Made by a program: the position numbers and the translations under genes. From contig JAIXUP010000074.1 of NCBI GenBank assembly GCA_027483505.1, positions 1-40,818 on the forward strand: a DNA stretch of 40,818 nt, in the 5' to 3' direction. The notes under the pieces were generated by a model. The model saw only the letters and a list, made by a program, of their open reading frames with translations, was not told where the DNA came from and did not search any database. Positions 25,410 to 32,579 of the stretch are shown here, piece after piece (positions within the stretch are counted from its first letter, which is position 1; the number at the start of each line of letters is the position of its first letter). The DNA comes from Hyphomicrobiales bacterium. Lineage in GTDB: Bacteria > Pseudomonadota > Alphaproteobacteria > Rhizobiales > Beijerinckiaceae.

Positions 25410-26222
25410 TCAGGACATGTTCGCAACATCCGTCCTGATCCAGTCCAGAAGCGTGCGGGCAAACTCGTCCGTGCGGCTGATCGGGAAGAAATGGCCTCCC
25501 GCGGCAAAGGTCAGTTGCCGCGCATGCGGGATGCGGGCGGCCAACTGATCCTGCAGGAAGGCCGGGACGATCAGATCGTCCCGTGCGCCCTGCACCAGCG
25601 TCGGGCCCCTGTAGCTGCCAGTGTGGCCGCTGCCGTCAAAGGCCAGCAGGGCGCCGATTCGTTCATCGACAATCGCCAGCGCTTTCGCAGAGAGCGGCGC
25701 GGCGGAGTTGCCGATTCCCGAGGAAGCCCAATGCTCGTTCAGCCAAGATGGAGGATAGCCCAGGATCATCGTCAGCGCCGCGTAGCCCGAGGGATCAGCT
25801 GACAGGAGCTTGCGCCGCGCGTTGAACAGCGTCGTCATGAAGCGGTTGGGCGCCATCCAGGTGCCGCTGAGCACCAGGCCAGCCAGAGCGTGCGGACGAT
25901 GCAAGGCAAACTTCTGCCCGATGGCGCCGCCGAGCGAATGGCCGAGCAGAATGGTCTTGCGAATGCCGATGGCATCCAGAATGGCGGTACAGTCATCGGC
26001 GAGCAGGTCGACCGTGACGGGCAGGCTGCCGCGTGTGCTGGCGCCGATGCCGCGATGGTCAAAGGTGATCACTGTGTGGGTCTGCGTCAGTTCCGTGGCT
26101 GGCACGGTCCAGAACGCTGCCGTCCCGCCCAGTCCCGTCACCAGCATCAGCGGCGGACCATCGCCCCGGATCGTCACGGACAGGGCGGCACCGTCCTTGG
26201 TCGTCACGACAAGGTTCTTCAT
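25410..26222 (-). CDS. Alpha/beta hydrolase (RutD/enol-lactonase-like)
   Basis: Cytoplasmic alpha/beta hydrolase (270 aa). It has the oxyanion region VTGLGGTAAFW, the FDHRGIGAS turn found in RutD and 3-oxoadipate enol-lactonase relatives, the nucleophile elbow GHSLGG, an acid near GARDDLIVP and a terminal His in AAGGHFFPISRTD. ATG 26222 starts seven bases after the cupin stop; the longer frame upstream merely overlaps the cupin gene. Next to a RidA-family gene it recalls RutC/RutD of pyrimidine breakdown, but no RutA or RutB is present, so the substrate is open. Confidence 0.82.
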   Translation of the reverse strand: MKNLVVTTKDGAALSVTIRGDGPPLMLVTGLGGTAAFWTVPATELTQTHTVITFDHRGIGASTRGSLPVTVDLLADDCTAILDAIGIRKTILLGHSLGGAIGQKFALHRPHALAGLVLSGTWMAPNRFMTTLFNARRKLLSADPSGYAALTMILGYPPSWLNEHWASSGIGNSAAPLSAKALAIVDERIGALLAFDGSGHTGSYRGPTLVQGARDDLIVPAFLQDQLAARIPHARQLTFAAGGHFFPISRTDEFARTLLDWIRTDVANMS

Positions 26223-26229
26223 GCCTCCG

Positions 26230-26739
26230 TCACGCCTTGTTGTAGCTTGGGTCGGTCCAGCCGAACACCGTCCGCGCCTCGATCTCCGCCACGTTGTCCG
26301 GCCGGGGGAAGGGCTCCGGCGCTGCATCGCCCGGCGCGCGCGGGCGGCCGATTTCCGCGAAAAAGTCATCGAGCCCGCCTGGCATGAACACCCAGAAGAA
26401 GGTCATCGGCTCATCGAAGGGGTTGAGGAAATGATGCTTCCGGCCATGGCCCAGAAACACGCAGGATCCCTTCTCGATCGGATGCTCGACCCCATCAAGG
26501 CGGCAGAAGCCTTTGCCCTCCACGACGAAGATGATCTCCTCATTGCGGTCATGGGTATGCTCCCGGATGAAGGAGCGCGGCGCCACCGTCTGGGTGCCGA
26601 CCGAGAAGCAGTTGACGCTGGTGATCGAGGTGTTGCTGAACAGGTTCCGCACGAAGCCGTTGGCCGGCACCGGCTGCCAGAAGCTCTTGCCGTCCTGCGG
26701 CCCGAGAATGCGGGCCTCACCTTTCACTGTATCCGTCAT
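26230..26739 (-). CDS. Cupin-domain protein
   Basis: Single-domain cupin (169 aa). Metal-site residues of motif 1 are visible as H61, H63 and E67/E68 (REHTHDRNEEIIFVVEGKG) and of motif 2 as H102/H103 (GHGRKHHFLNP). This makes it a likely metal-binding dioxygenase, isomerase or sensor-type cupin. ATG 26739 has GGAGG about six bases upstream; the track of open frame beyond it is not coding. It lies in a minus-strand unit between RidA (52-base gap) and the alpha/beta hydrolase (seven-base gap). Specific reaction not recognised. Confidence 0.82.
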   Translation of the reverse strand: MTDTVKGEARILGPQDGKSFWQPVPANGFVRNLFSNTSITSVNCFSVGTQTVAPRSFIREHTHDRNEEIIFVVEGKGFCRLDGVEHPIEKGSCVFLGHGRKHHFLNPFDEPMTFFWVFMPGGLDDFFAEIGRPRAPGDAAPEPFPRPDNVAEIEARTVFGWTDPSYNKA

Positions 26740-26791
26740 CGTATCCTCCCGTGGTGCCATCATAAGCAGGTGAGGGTGCGTGCGGAAACAC

Positions 26792-27265
26792 TCAATCGAC
26801 GGCGAACACCGCATCGATCTCGACGGTTGCGTCGAGCGGCAGTTGCGCCACGCCGATCGAGGTGCGCGCATGCCGGCCGTTCTCGCCCCACAGGGCGATG
26901 AACAGCTCCGAACAGGCGTTGATGACCTTTGGATAGTCGCCCATGCCGGGTGCAGCAGTGACGAAGCCGCGAACCATCACCACCTGGCGGACGCGGCCAA
27001 GGTCGCCGTCGAGCGCCGTGCGCAGGGTCGAGATGAGTTGCAGGCCGATCGCCAGCCCGCCGGCGCGCGCAGCCGCAAGGTCGACATCCTTGCCGTAGAC
27101 CCCGGTCGGGTACGGAACGCCATTGCGCTCGCAGATCTGGCCGGCGAGGAAGACGAGATTGCCCTCGCGCCGCCACAGGATGAATTCCGCCACGGGTTTG
27201 GCGGCAGGCGGCAGGGCATGGCCAAGGGCGGTCAGGCGGGACAAAAGATCGGCATCAGTCGGCAT
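26792..27265 (-). CDS. RidA/YjgF/YER057c/UK114-family protein
   Basis: RidA-family protein (157 aa), longer than canonical RidA (about 130 aa) by an N-terminal helix. Family members hydrolyse reactive enamine/imine or amino-acrylate intermediates; RutC in pyrimidine breakdown is a specialised member. The conserved arginine is seen in HARTSIGVAQLPLDATVEID, and LVFLAGQI marks the first strand pair. ATG 27265 is chosen as the most family-like start; the ribosome site is weak (GGGG 10-12 bases upstream). It is the first gene of the minus-strand operon and faces a sigma-54-like site at 27377-27393. Confidence 0.85.
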   Translation of the reverse strand: MPTDADLLSRLTALGHALPPAAKPVAEFILWRREGNLVFLAGQICERNGVPYPTGVYGKDVDLAAARAGGLAIGLQLISTLRTALDGDLGRVRQVVMVRGFVTAAPGMGDYPKVINACSELFIALWGENGRHARTSIGVAQLPLDATVEIDAVFAVD

Positions 27266-27376
27266 CACGGAGCATCCCCGATAGGTCAGGACAGGTTGGC
27301 GCAGAGCGCATGTTTGTCGACGGCGATGCATGGCCCTTGAGCCCGCGTCCGACGCAGAAAAAACACGCTTGCCTCA

Positions 27377-27393
27377 TGCACCATTCGCGCCAA
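27377..27393 (-). promoter_or_regulatory. Sigma-54-like promoter for the RidA operon
   Basis: Read on the minus strand, TTGGCGCGAATGGTGCA matches YTGGCACG-N4-TTGCW with two mismatches. The invariant GG and GC are exactly ten bases apart. Transcription would begin near 27366, leaving a leader of about 100 bases before the RidA gene. It lies just upstream of the divergent amidohydrolase start at 27404. Confidence 0.42.
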
Positions 27394-27403
27394 TCCTGCA
27401 CGC

Positions 27404-28291
27404 ATGAAACTCAGTCATCATCACCGTTACGACTATCATCCGATCAGGGGCCGGGCTGCCTATGACTGGCCGGACGGCAAGCGGCTCGCCGTCTATCTCG
27501 GCCTCAATCTCGAGCACTTTGCCTTTGGCGAAGGCCTCGGGGCTGAGCTGGCCCCCGGTGGCCCGCAGCCAGACGTGCTCAACTACGCTTGGCGGGATTA
27601 CGGCAACCGGGTTGGCGCCTGGCGGATGCTCGACCTGTTCGATCAACTGGAACTGCCGGCCTCTGTCCTGATCAACAGCGCGATGCTCGACTATGCCCCG
27701 TCGCTGATCGATGCTTTCGTGGCGCGTGGCGACGAGATCGTCGGCCATGGGCGCAGCAACTCCGAGCGCCAGAGCACGCTCTCGGAGACCGATGAGCGCC
27801 GCCTGATCCAGGACGCCACCGACCAGATCGTGACGCGCCTCGGCATTCGTCCGACAGGCTGGCTCTCGCCCTGGATCGCGGAGAGCCACCACACCCCCGA
27901 TCTGCTGCAGGAGGCCGGCTACACCTACACACTCAACTGGTGCGCCGACGATCAGCCGATCTGGATGCGGACGCGGAAAGGCCGTCTGCTTGCCGTGCCT
28001 TATCCGCAGGAGGTCAACGACATTCCGTCGATCGTGGCGCGCAAGGACAGTGCCGCGCAGTTCGCAGACATGATCATCGACAACTTCGACGAGATGCTCG
28101 CCCAGACTGAGCACGGCCCGCTGGTGATGGGCATTGCGCTGCATCCTTATCTGGTCGGCCAGCCCTACCGCCTGCGGCATCTGCGCCGGGCGCTCGGCCA
28201 TGTCGCGGGCCATCGCAGCGACATCTGGTTCACGACGTCCGGCGCCATCGCGGACCACTGCCGCGCGCTGCCGCCTGCTTGCGTGCCGTAA
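27404..28291 (+). CDS. NodB-fold amidohydrolase, PuuE/cyclic-imidase-like (copy 2)
   Basis: A 295-aa protein of the PuuE-like branch of the polysaccharide-deacetylase superfamily. LGLNLEHF (E37, H38), IVGHG (H115), VPYPQEVNDIP (198-208) and ALHPYLVGQPYR (H247) align with copy 1 at 10480-11370; overall the two look like diverged paralogues. The first 20 residues (MKLSHHHRYDYHPIRGRAAY) are basic and His-rich. No Shine-Dalgarno is apparent before ATG 27404. It is transcribed divergently from the RidA operon. The likely activity is opening of a cyclic imide or ureide; true sugar deacetylation is unlikely because the TFDDG motif is missing. Confidence 0.8.
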   Translation: MKLSHHHRYDYHPIRGRAAYDWPDGKRLAVYLGLNLEHFAFGEGLGAELAPGGPQPDVLNYAWRDYGNRVGAWRMLDLFDQLELPASVLINSAMLDYAPSLIDAFVARGDEIVGHGRSNSERQSTLSETDERRLIQDATDQIVTRLGIRPTGWLSPWIAESHHTPDLLQEAGYTYTLNWCADDQPIWMRTRKGRLLAVPYPQEVNDIPSIVARKDSAAQFADMIIDNFDEMLAQTEHGPLVMGIALHPYLVGQPYRLRHLRRALGHVAGHRSDIWFTTSGAIADHCRALPPACVP

Positions 28292-28420
28292 CAGGCATCC
28301 GGGCGATCGAGGCGCTGCGGGAGATTTGGATTCACGGCTTTCAGGTGCGGTTTCGATTTGCGCAGCGGGGAACGTGCGCTAGAGAGTCGCGCATCGACAG
28401 GGCTTTGCAAGGTGTCACCG

Positions 28421-29146
28421 ATGAATGATCCAGCTCAGACGCCGGCCCAGCCACTGCCGGTCCTTTACCGCTCGGTGGTCCCGCTCAACCGCGAGCGGCA
28501 CCGGAACCTGCGGCTGAAGCCGCTGGCGCAGCCCTTGTCCTTCGCGGCTGGCAGCCATCTGCTGCCGGCGATGGTGGACGAGTTCGCCGCCGCAGCCCGT
28601 GAAATTCCGATCGTGTTCCTGCCGGAGAACGACGCGATCGTGCCGCTGTTCCTGTTCAGTGTGCGAACCAACCACAACAGCTTCGTGACGGCCGAGGGCA
28701 TGTGGACCCTGTCCTACATTCCCGCCTATATCCGGCGCTATCCCTTCATTCTCGGCGATGTGGCTGGCCGCGACCCGATCCTGTGCTTCGACGAAAGCTT
28801 CGAAGGCTTCAACACCGAGGCCGGAGAGGCGCTGTTCGAGGTAAATGGCGAACCAACGAAGGTGTTGCAGGACATGATGCAGTTCGCCGGCGGCATCAAG
28901 GAGGCCACCCAGCGCACGATCCAGTTCGCCAGGCGCCTCAAGGAGCTCGACCTGTTCCGCACGGTCTCCGTCGACGTCAAGTCGAAGACGGCCGGGCAGG
29001 CGACGATCAATGGCCTTCTGGTCATCGATGAGGCCAAGCTGAACGCCTTGCCGGAACCGGCCGTGGCCGAACTGCACCGGCTGGGCTATCTGCCGGCGAT
29101 CTATGCCCATCTGTTCAGCCTCGGCGCGATGACGACGCTGTCATGA
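28421..29146 (+). CDS. SapC family protein
   Basis: A 241-aa protein of the SapC family, whose molecular role is not established. Recognisable parts are VVPLNRERHRNLRL near the N-terminus, REIPIVFLPEN, FVTAEGMWTLSYIPAYIRRYPFIL and LCFDESFEGF. There is no signal peptide or membrane helix. ATG 28421 has AAGGTG about seven bases upstream; the frame before it is shorter and noncoding. The stop overlaps the isopentenyl-diphosphate isomerase start (ATGA at 29143), so the two are probably co-translated. The 129 bases upstream hold only a weak TTGCGC-N16-TAGAGA promoter candidate. Confidence 0.85.
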   Translation: MNDPAQTPAQPLPVLYRSVVPLNRERHRNLRLKPLAQPLSFAAGSHLLPAMVDEFAAAAREIPIVFLPENDAIVPLFLFSVRTNHNSFVTAEGMWTLSYIPAYIRRYPFILGDVAGRDPILCFDESFEGFNTEAGEALFEVNGEPTKVLQDMMQFAGGIKEATQRTIQFARRLKELDLFRTVSVDVKSKTAGQATINGLLVIDEAKLNALPEPAVAELHRLGYLPAIYAHLFSLGAMTTLS

Positions 29147-29682
29147 TCGAGCCGGGTGAAGACGTCCTGATCCTGGTCAACGAGGCCAACCGTGCGATCG
29201 GCTCGGACGGCAAGCTCGCGGTGCACCAGCTTGGTCTGCTGCACCGAGCCTTCTCGATCTTCCTGTTCGATGAGCGGCGCCGCGTGCTGCTCCAGCGCCG
29301 CGACTTCGGGAAGTACCATTCCGGCGGGCTGTGGGCGAACACCTGTTGCGGCCATCCGCGCCTCGGCGAGCGTACGTTGACCGCCGCCCACCGCAGGCTC
29401 GGCGAAGAACTTGGCATGCGGGCCAGTCTCAAGTTCGGGTTTCAGGCCCGCTATCGGACCAGCCTCGACCATGACCTGACCGAGAACGAACTGGTCTATG
29501 TCTATGTAGGCCGTGCTGCGGGGTCGATGACGCTCGATCCGGCCGAGGTCTGCGAAACCCGGTTCATGGCGTTATCCGACCTGATCGCCGACACGGCCTC
29601 GAACCCGGACGCCTATGCCTACTGGCTGCGGCATTATCTGGCCCGGCATGCTGACGAGTTGCAGCGGCTGAGCCTGGGCTAG
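29143..29682 (+). CDS. idi: Isopentenyl-diphosphate delta-isomerase, type I
   Basis: Nudix-fold metal enzyme (179 aa) that interconverts IPP and DMAPP for isoprenoid synthesis. The type I signatures are clear: LLHRAFSIFLFDE, KYHSGGLWANTCCGHPRLGE with the catalytic cysteine at C69, RRLGEELGM, and DLTENE with the catalytic glutamate E116. Length agrees with E. coli Idi (182 aa). It overlaps the SapC gene by four bases. In alphaproteobacteria, which use the MEP route, type I Idi is not essential and is often linked with carotenoid or photosystem clusters; none is seen here. Confidence 0.92.
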   Translation: MIEPGEDVLILVNEANRAIGSDGKLAVHQLGLLHRAFSIFLFDERRRVLLQRRDFGKYHSGGLWANTCCGHPRLGERTLTAAHRRLGEELGMRASLKFGFQARYRTSLDHDLTENELVYVYVGRAAGSMTLDPAEVCETRFMALSDLIADTASNPDAYAYWLRHYLARHADELQRLSLG

Positions 29683-30920
29683 CCCGCCAGCCGGGCATCG
29701 TACTCCAGCACTGCGTTGAGCAACACCTGGGCCCCGGCTGCGCATTCCTCCCGCGTGGAACTCTCGGCCTCGTTGTGGCTGATGCCGCCTGCGCAGGGGA
29801 CAAAGATCATCACGGTCGGCATGACGCGGGCGGTGTAGGCCGCGTCATGACCTGCACCCGATGCCATGTCGCGCGATGAGTAGCCGGACTTGGCGATGCC
29901 CGCCCTGACGCAATCCACCAGCGTGGCGTCGAAGGTCACGGCCGGCGAGTTCCAGATCATCTTCTCGTCACAGCCCAGCTTCAGCGGCTCCATCACGGCC
30001 GGCAGGGCTGCACGGAAATCGGCCTCCATTTTCTGGAGCTGGCTTTCGTCCGGGTGACGCAGATCGACGGTGAAGAAGACCTCGCCGGGGATCACGTTGC
30101 GGCTGTTCGGCTTGTTCTCGATCAACCCGACGGTTGCAACGGCGCCCGGATAGGCCTGCCCGATGGCGTCGATCCGGTCGATCATCCGTGCGGCGCCAAG
30201 AAGCGCGTTCCTGCGCAGATACATGGGGGTTGCGCCGGTATGGGCGTCCTGGCCCTGCACATTGACCTCATACCAGCGCATGCCCTGCACGCCCTTGACG
30301 ACGCCAATCATCGTGTTCTGGTCCTCCAGGATCGGCCCCTGCTCGATGTGCAGTTCGAACATCGCCTGAAACTTGCGCGCACCGACCTTCTCGGCGCCGC
30401 GATAGCCGATGGCGTCGAGCGCGGCGCCGAGCGTGACCCCGTCGCGGTCCTCGCGGCTCCAGGCGAATTCTGGGGTGAAGACGCCGGCATAAACCCCCGA
30501 GCACAACATGGCTGGCGCAAAGCGCGAACCTTCCTCGTTGGTCCAGTTCGCGATCGCGATGGGCGCATTGGTCTCGTAGCCCGCTGCAACCATGGTCCTG
30601 AGCGCCTCGACGGCGCCCAGCACGCCAAGCACCCCGTCGAACTTGCCACCCGTCGGCTGCGTGTCGAGATGTGAGCCCATTGCGATCGGCAAGAGCGCGT
30701 TGTTGCGGCCGGGCCTGACCGCGAACATGTTGCCGACCTCGTCGACGTGCACCGTGCAGCCAAGGCTTTCGCAGGTGGCCTTGAACCAATCACGCACGCG
30801 CTTGTCTTCTTCGGAAAGGGTCAGGCGCTTGATGCCGCCCTTGGCCGTGCCGCCGATCTTGGCGGTCTCCATCAGGCTGTCCCACAGCCGGGTCGGGTCG
30901 ATCTGGAGATTGGGGATCAT
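29679..30920 (-). CDS. M20-family N-carbamoyl-L-amino-acid hydrolase / allantoate amidohydrolase type
   Basis: Zinc-dependent amidase (413 aa) of the AllC / beta-ureidopropionase / N-carbamoyl-L-amino-acid hydrolase group, removing the carbamoyl group as CO2 and ammonia. Metal and catalytic residues visible: H84 and D95 (GSHLDTQPTGGKFDGVLG), E129/E130 (NWTNEEGSRF), H191 (LHIEQGP), H227 (DAHTGATPM) and H382 (SHNEAE). ATG 30920 is preferred to an in-frame TTG at 30935 because AAGG precedes it by about eight bases. It would complete the hydantoinase route started at 12223-13620. Its stop overlaps the idi stop within a single CTAG. Confidence 0.88.
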   Translation of the reverse strand: MIPNLQIDPTRLWDSLMETAKIGGTAKGGIKRLTLSEEDKRVRDWFKATCESLGCTVHVDEVGNMFAVRPGRNNALLPIAMGSHLDTQPTGGKFDGVLGVLGAVEALRTMVAAGYETNAPIAIANWTNEEGSRFAPAMLCSGVYAGVFTPEFAWSREDRDGVTLGAALDAIGYRGAEKVGARKFQAMFELHIEQGPILEDQNTMIGVVKGVQGMRWYEVNVQGQDAHTGATPMYLRRNALLGAARMIDRIDAIGQAYPGAVATVGLIENKPNSRNVIPGEVFFTVDLRHPDESQLQKMEADFRAALPAVMEPLKLGCDEKMIWNSPAVTFDATLVDCVRAGIAKSGYSSRDMASGAGHDAAYTARVMPTVMIFVPCAGGISHNEAESSTREECAAGAQVLLNAVLEYDARLAG

Positions 30921-30952
30921 GGCGAGGCCTTCCAAGCGCGTTCGGTCCCGCG

Positions 30953-30981
30953 ATTGAACGGTCGCGGACCCAATGCGTCAA
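30953..30981 (-). promoter_or_regulatory. Sigma-70-type promoter candidate for the N-carbamoyl amidohydrolase
   Basis: On the minus strand TTGACG, a 17-base spacer, then TTCAAT (four of six to TATAAT), with the expected start near 30946 and a leader of about 26 bases to the ATG at 30920. The -35 is strong and the spacing optimal; the -10 is modest. Confidence 0.42.
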
Positions 30982-31010
30982 GGTCGGCCTGCGCCCTGGC
31001 GGGGCGCATC

Positions 31011-31046
31011 GTCATTCCAGACACGCACGGCGCGTGCCGGAATGAC
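31011..31046. repeat. Intergenic hairpin repeat (GTCATTCC type), possible terminator
   Basis: GTCATTCC (31011-31018) pairs with GGAATGAC (31039-31046), and an inner GCACG/CGTGC stem encloses GCG. It lies 23 bases past the stop of the minus-strand metallo-beta-lactamase-fold gene and upstream of the amidohydrolase promoter. Hairpins of this sequence type recur in many alphaproteobacterial genomes. Confidence 0.6.
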
Positions 31047-31068
31047 GGGTCGCAGCTGGAGTCCGGCG

Positions 31069-32040
31069 TCAGATCACCGACGAGAAGGACACCGGGGTCC
31101 ACTCGTAACCGGTGCCGCTCTTGGCAATGAAGCCGGTTGCCGGGAACGCCGCGTGATAGAAGGTGGTCTGCATCCTGTCGGCTGCGGCCATGTCAAGCAG
31201 CCTCTTGCGTGTGGTGACGGCCTGGGCCCTGTCGAGATCAAAGCCCAGATGCCAGTCCGGCATGCGCGCGAAGATGCGCGGATCGTTGCTGGCGTCGCCG
31301 ACAACCAGCAGCGTCTTGGTCCCGGACGAGACGACGAACGAGGTATGGCCGGGCGTATGCCCGTCGGAGCGAATGCCGGTGATGCCGTTCGCCCACTCCT
31401 TGCCCCACTCGGCCTGCTTGATGTCCTTGAAGTTCGGTCCGAAAACCCGGCGGGCCACCATGAAGGCCGGGCGTGCGCCTTCAGGAGCGGCAGCCATGCG
31501 GGCGTCGTCGAGATAATGCGCGACATCGCCCGTCGGGACAATGATCTCGGCGTTCGGATAGACAAGGTTGCCTTCCTTGCTGCGCAGGCCGTTGATGTGG
31601 TCGGGATGGAAGTGGCTGATCAGGACGGTGTCGATTTCGGTCGGCTGGATTCCGGCTGCGGCCATGTTCGCCGCCATCAGGCCCGTTGTCGGCGCGCCGT
31701 TGTTGTTGAAGCCGGAGTCGATCAGGACAAGCTTCGAGCCGGTGTTCACGATCAGGGTGTTGAACGGCGAGACAGCCGGCTTCGTCGGCATGAACTGCGC
31801 TTCCATGAGGCGCGTCACCTCGTCGAGCGGCGCATTTGGGAACAGCGTCGCGTTGATCTCGCGATTGACCTGTCCGTCGTTCAACGCCGTGATTTCGAAG
31901 TCGCCGATCTTGAAGCGGTAGAAGCCGGGCGCCTGCGCGCCCTTCATCGGCGCGGCAGCCTCGGCGCCGGAGATATGCAGTGCGGGCGCGGCCGCTGCGG
32001 CTGCTGCGCCCGCCAGAACAGTGCGACGTGAAATGGACAT
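31069..32040 (-). CDS. Tat-exported metallo-beta-lactamase-fold hydrolase
   Basis: Metal-dependent hydrolase (323 aa) of the MBL superfamily, predicted to act in the periplasm. The N-terminus has a twin-arginine signal (SISRRTVLAGAAAAAAAPAL; RR at 5-6). The zinc motif HFHPDH is at residues 143-148, followed by SDGHTPGHTSF, VVGDASNDP and a final YHAAFPATG that supplies late ligands. ATG 32040 has GGAGAAG about six bases upstream; the ATG at 32061 lacks one. Relatives include lactonases and other hydrolases; resistance to beta-lactams is not implied. Its substrate is unknown. Confidence 0.88.
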   Translation of the reverse strand: MSISRRTVLAGAAAAAAAPALHISGAEAAAPMKGAQAPGFYRFKIGDFEITALNDGQVNREINATLFPNAPLDEVTRLMEAQFMPTKPAVSPFNTLIVNTGSKLVLIDSGFNNNGAPTTGLMAANMAAAGIQPTEIDTVLISHFHPDHINGLRSKEGNLVYPNAEIIVPTGDVAHYLDDARMAAAPEGARPAFMVARRVFGPNFKDIKQAEWGKEWANGITGIRSDGHTPGHTSFVVSSGTKTLLVVGDASNDPRIFARMPDWHLGFDLDRAQAVTTRKRLLDMAAADRMQTTFYHAAFPATGFIAKSGTGYEWTPVSFSSVI

Positions 32041-32081
32041 TGACTTCTCCCTGCTGTTCAACGCCCTTCCGGCGCTCCCTC

Positions 32082-32105
32082 GATATACGTAGTTGTCGGT
32101 ATGTC
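32082..32105. promoter_or_regulatory. Inverted repeat, operator candidate
   Basis: GATATAC (32082-32088), ten-base spacer, GTATGTC (32099-32105): half-sites agree at six of seven positions. It lies about 42 bases before the start of the minus-strand MBL-fold gene in a divergent intergenic region, a normal position for a dimeric repressor. No regulator gene is adjacent. Confidence 0.4.
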
Positions 32106-32265
32106 AGCCTAAACACCATTCCGTGTGGGTCTTGCGACAACGCAAAAGATTTCTTGCGGATGGGCAAATGACCGCCGCTCCAAGGGGATCAGGGAACGAT
32201 CGGTGCCGATGCGGATTGACTGATTGTCAGCGGCCCATCCGGGCCCGCCGAAACAGGAGATCATC

Positions 32266-32472
32266 ATGGCTCAGACATCACACGGCAAGGCAGCGGAACT
32301 TCACGGCGCAGCCGCGGCGTCACACAAGGCGGCGATGGCCAAGCATGCGGCCGGCGACCACGAGGCCGGCATGAAGGAATCGACCGCAGCGCATGGCCAC
32401 TCGGAGGCGGCTCACACGTCGTCGACCGACGCGCATGCCAAGAGCACCACGGCCGCCTCGACCAAGAAGTGA
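32266..32472 (+). CDS. Small Ala/His-rich protein with heptad histidines
   Basis: Small protein (68 aa) rich in Ala, His, Lys, Ser and Thr, with no hydrophobic segment, no cysteine and no signal peptide. Its nine histidines are strikingly ordered: H6, H13, H20, H27 and then H43, H50, H57 are each seven residues apart, with H32 and H45 outside the pattern. CAGGAG lies six bases before ATG 32266, so translation is well supported. Predicted to be a highly charged helix or disordered; similar small stress-type proteins occur in related bacteria, but no function is assigned. A GGAAC element resembling a general-stress -35 box is at 32193-32197, with a poor -10. Confidence 0.75.
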   Translation: MAQTSHGKAAELHGAAAASHKAAMAKHAAGDHEAGMKESTAAHGHSEAAHTSSTDAHAKSTTAASTKK

Positions 32473-32560
32473 TGACAGGCCGGCGGGGCATTGTCCCGCC
32501 GGCTTCCCACGCCGTCAGCCGGACCTATGCCGGTCGGCCCGGCAAGACAAAGGCCGAATC

Positions 32561-32576
32561 CCCGGTTATAACCGGG
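32561..32576. promoter_or_regulatory. Perfect palindrome overlapping a -10 box; leaderless promoter candidate
   Basis: CCCGGTTATAACCGGG is a perfect 16-base palindrome. It contains TATAAC (32567-32572, five of six to TATAAT); AAGACA (32544-32549) lies 17 bases upstream as a possible -35. Transcription would start at about 32579-32580, on the ATG of the carboxylase gene, which has no Shine-Dalgarno. A protein bound to the palindrome would block the promoter. Confidence 0.5.
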
Positions 32577-32579
32577 CTC

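Noticed and set aside
31069..32040. Antibiotic-resistance beta-lactamase
   Set aside because: The protein has the fold and HxHxDH motif, but its Tat signal and remaining sequence fit the broad hydrolase/lactonase group, not class B lactamases.
32193..32217. General-stress (EcfG-type) promoter before the heptad-histidine gene
   Set aside because: GGAAC is present, but at 16-17 bases the -10 reads GATT or ATTG instead of CGTT; too weak to list as a promoter.
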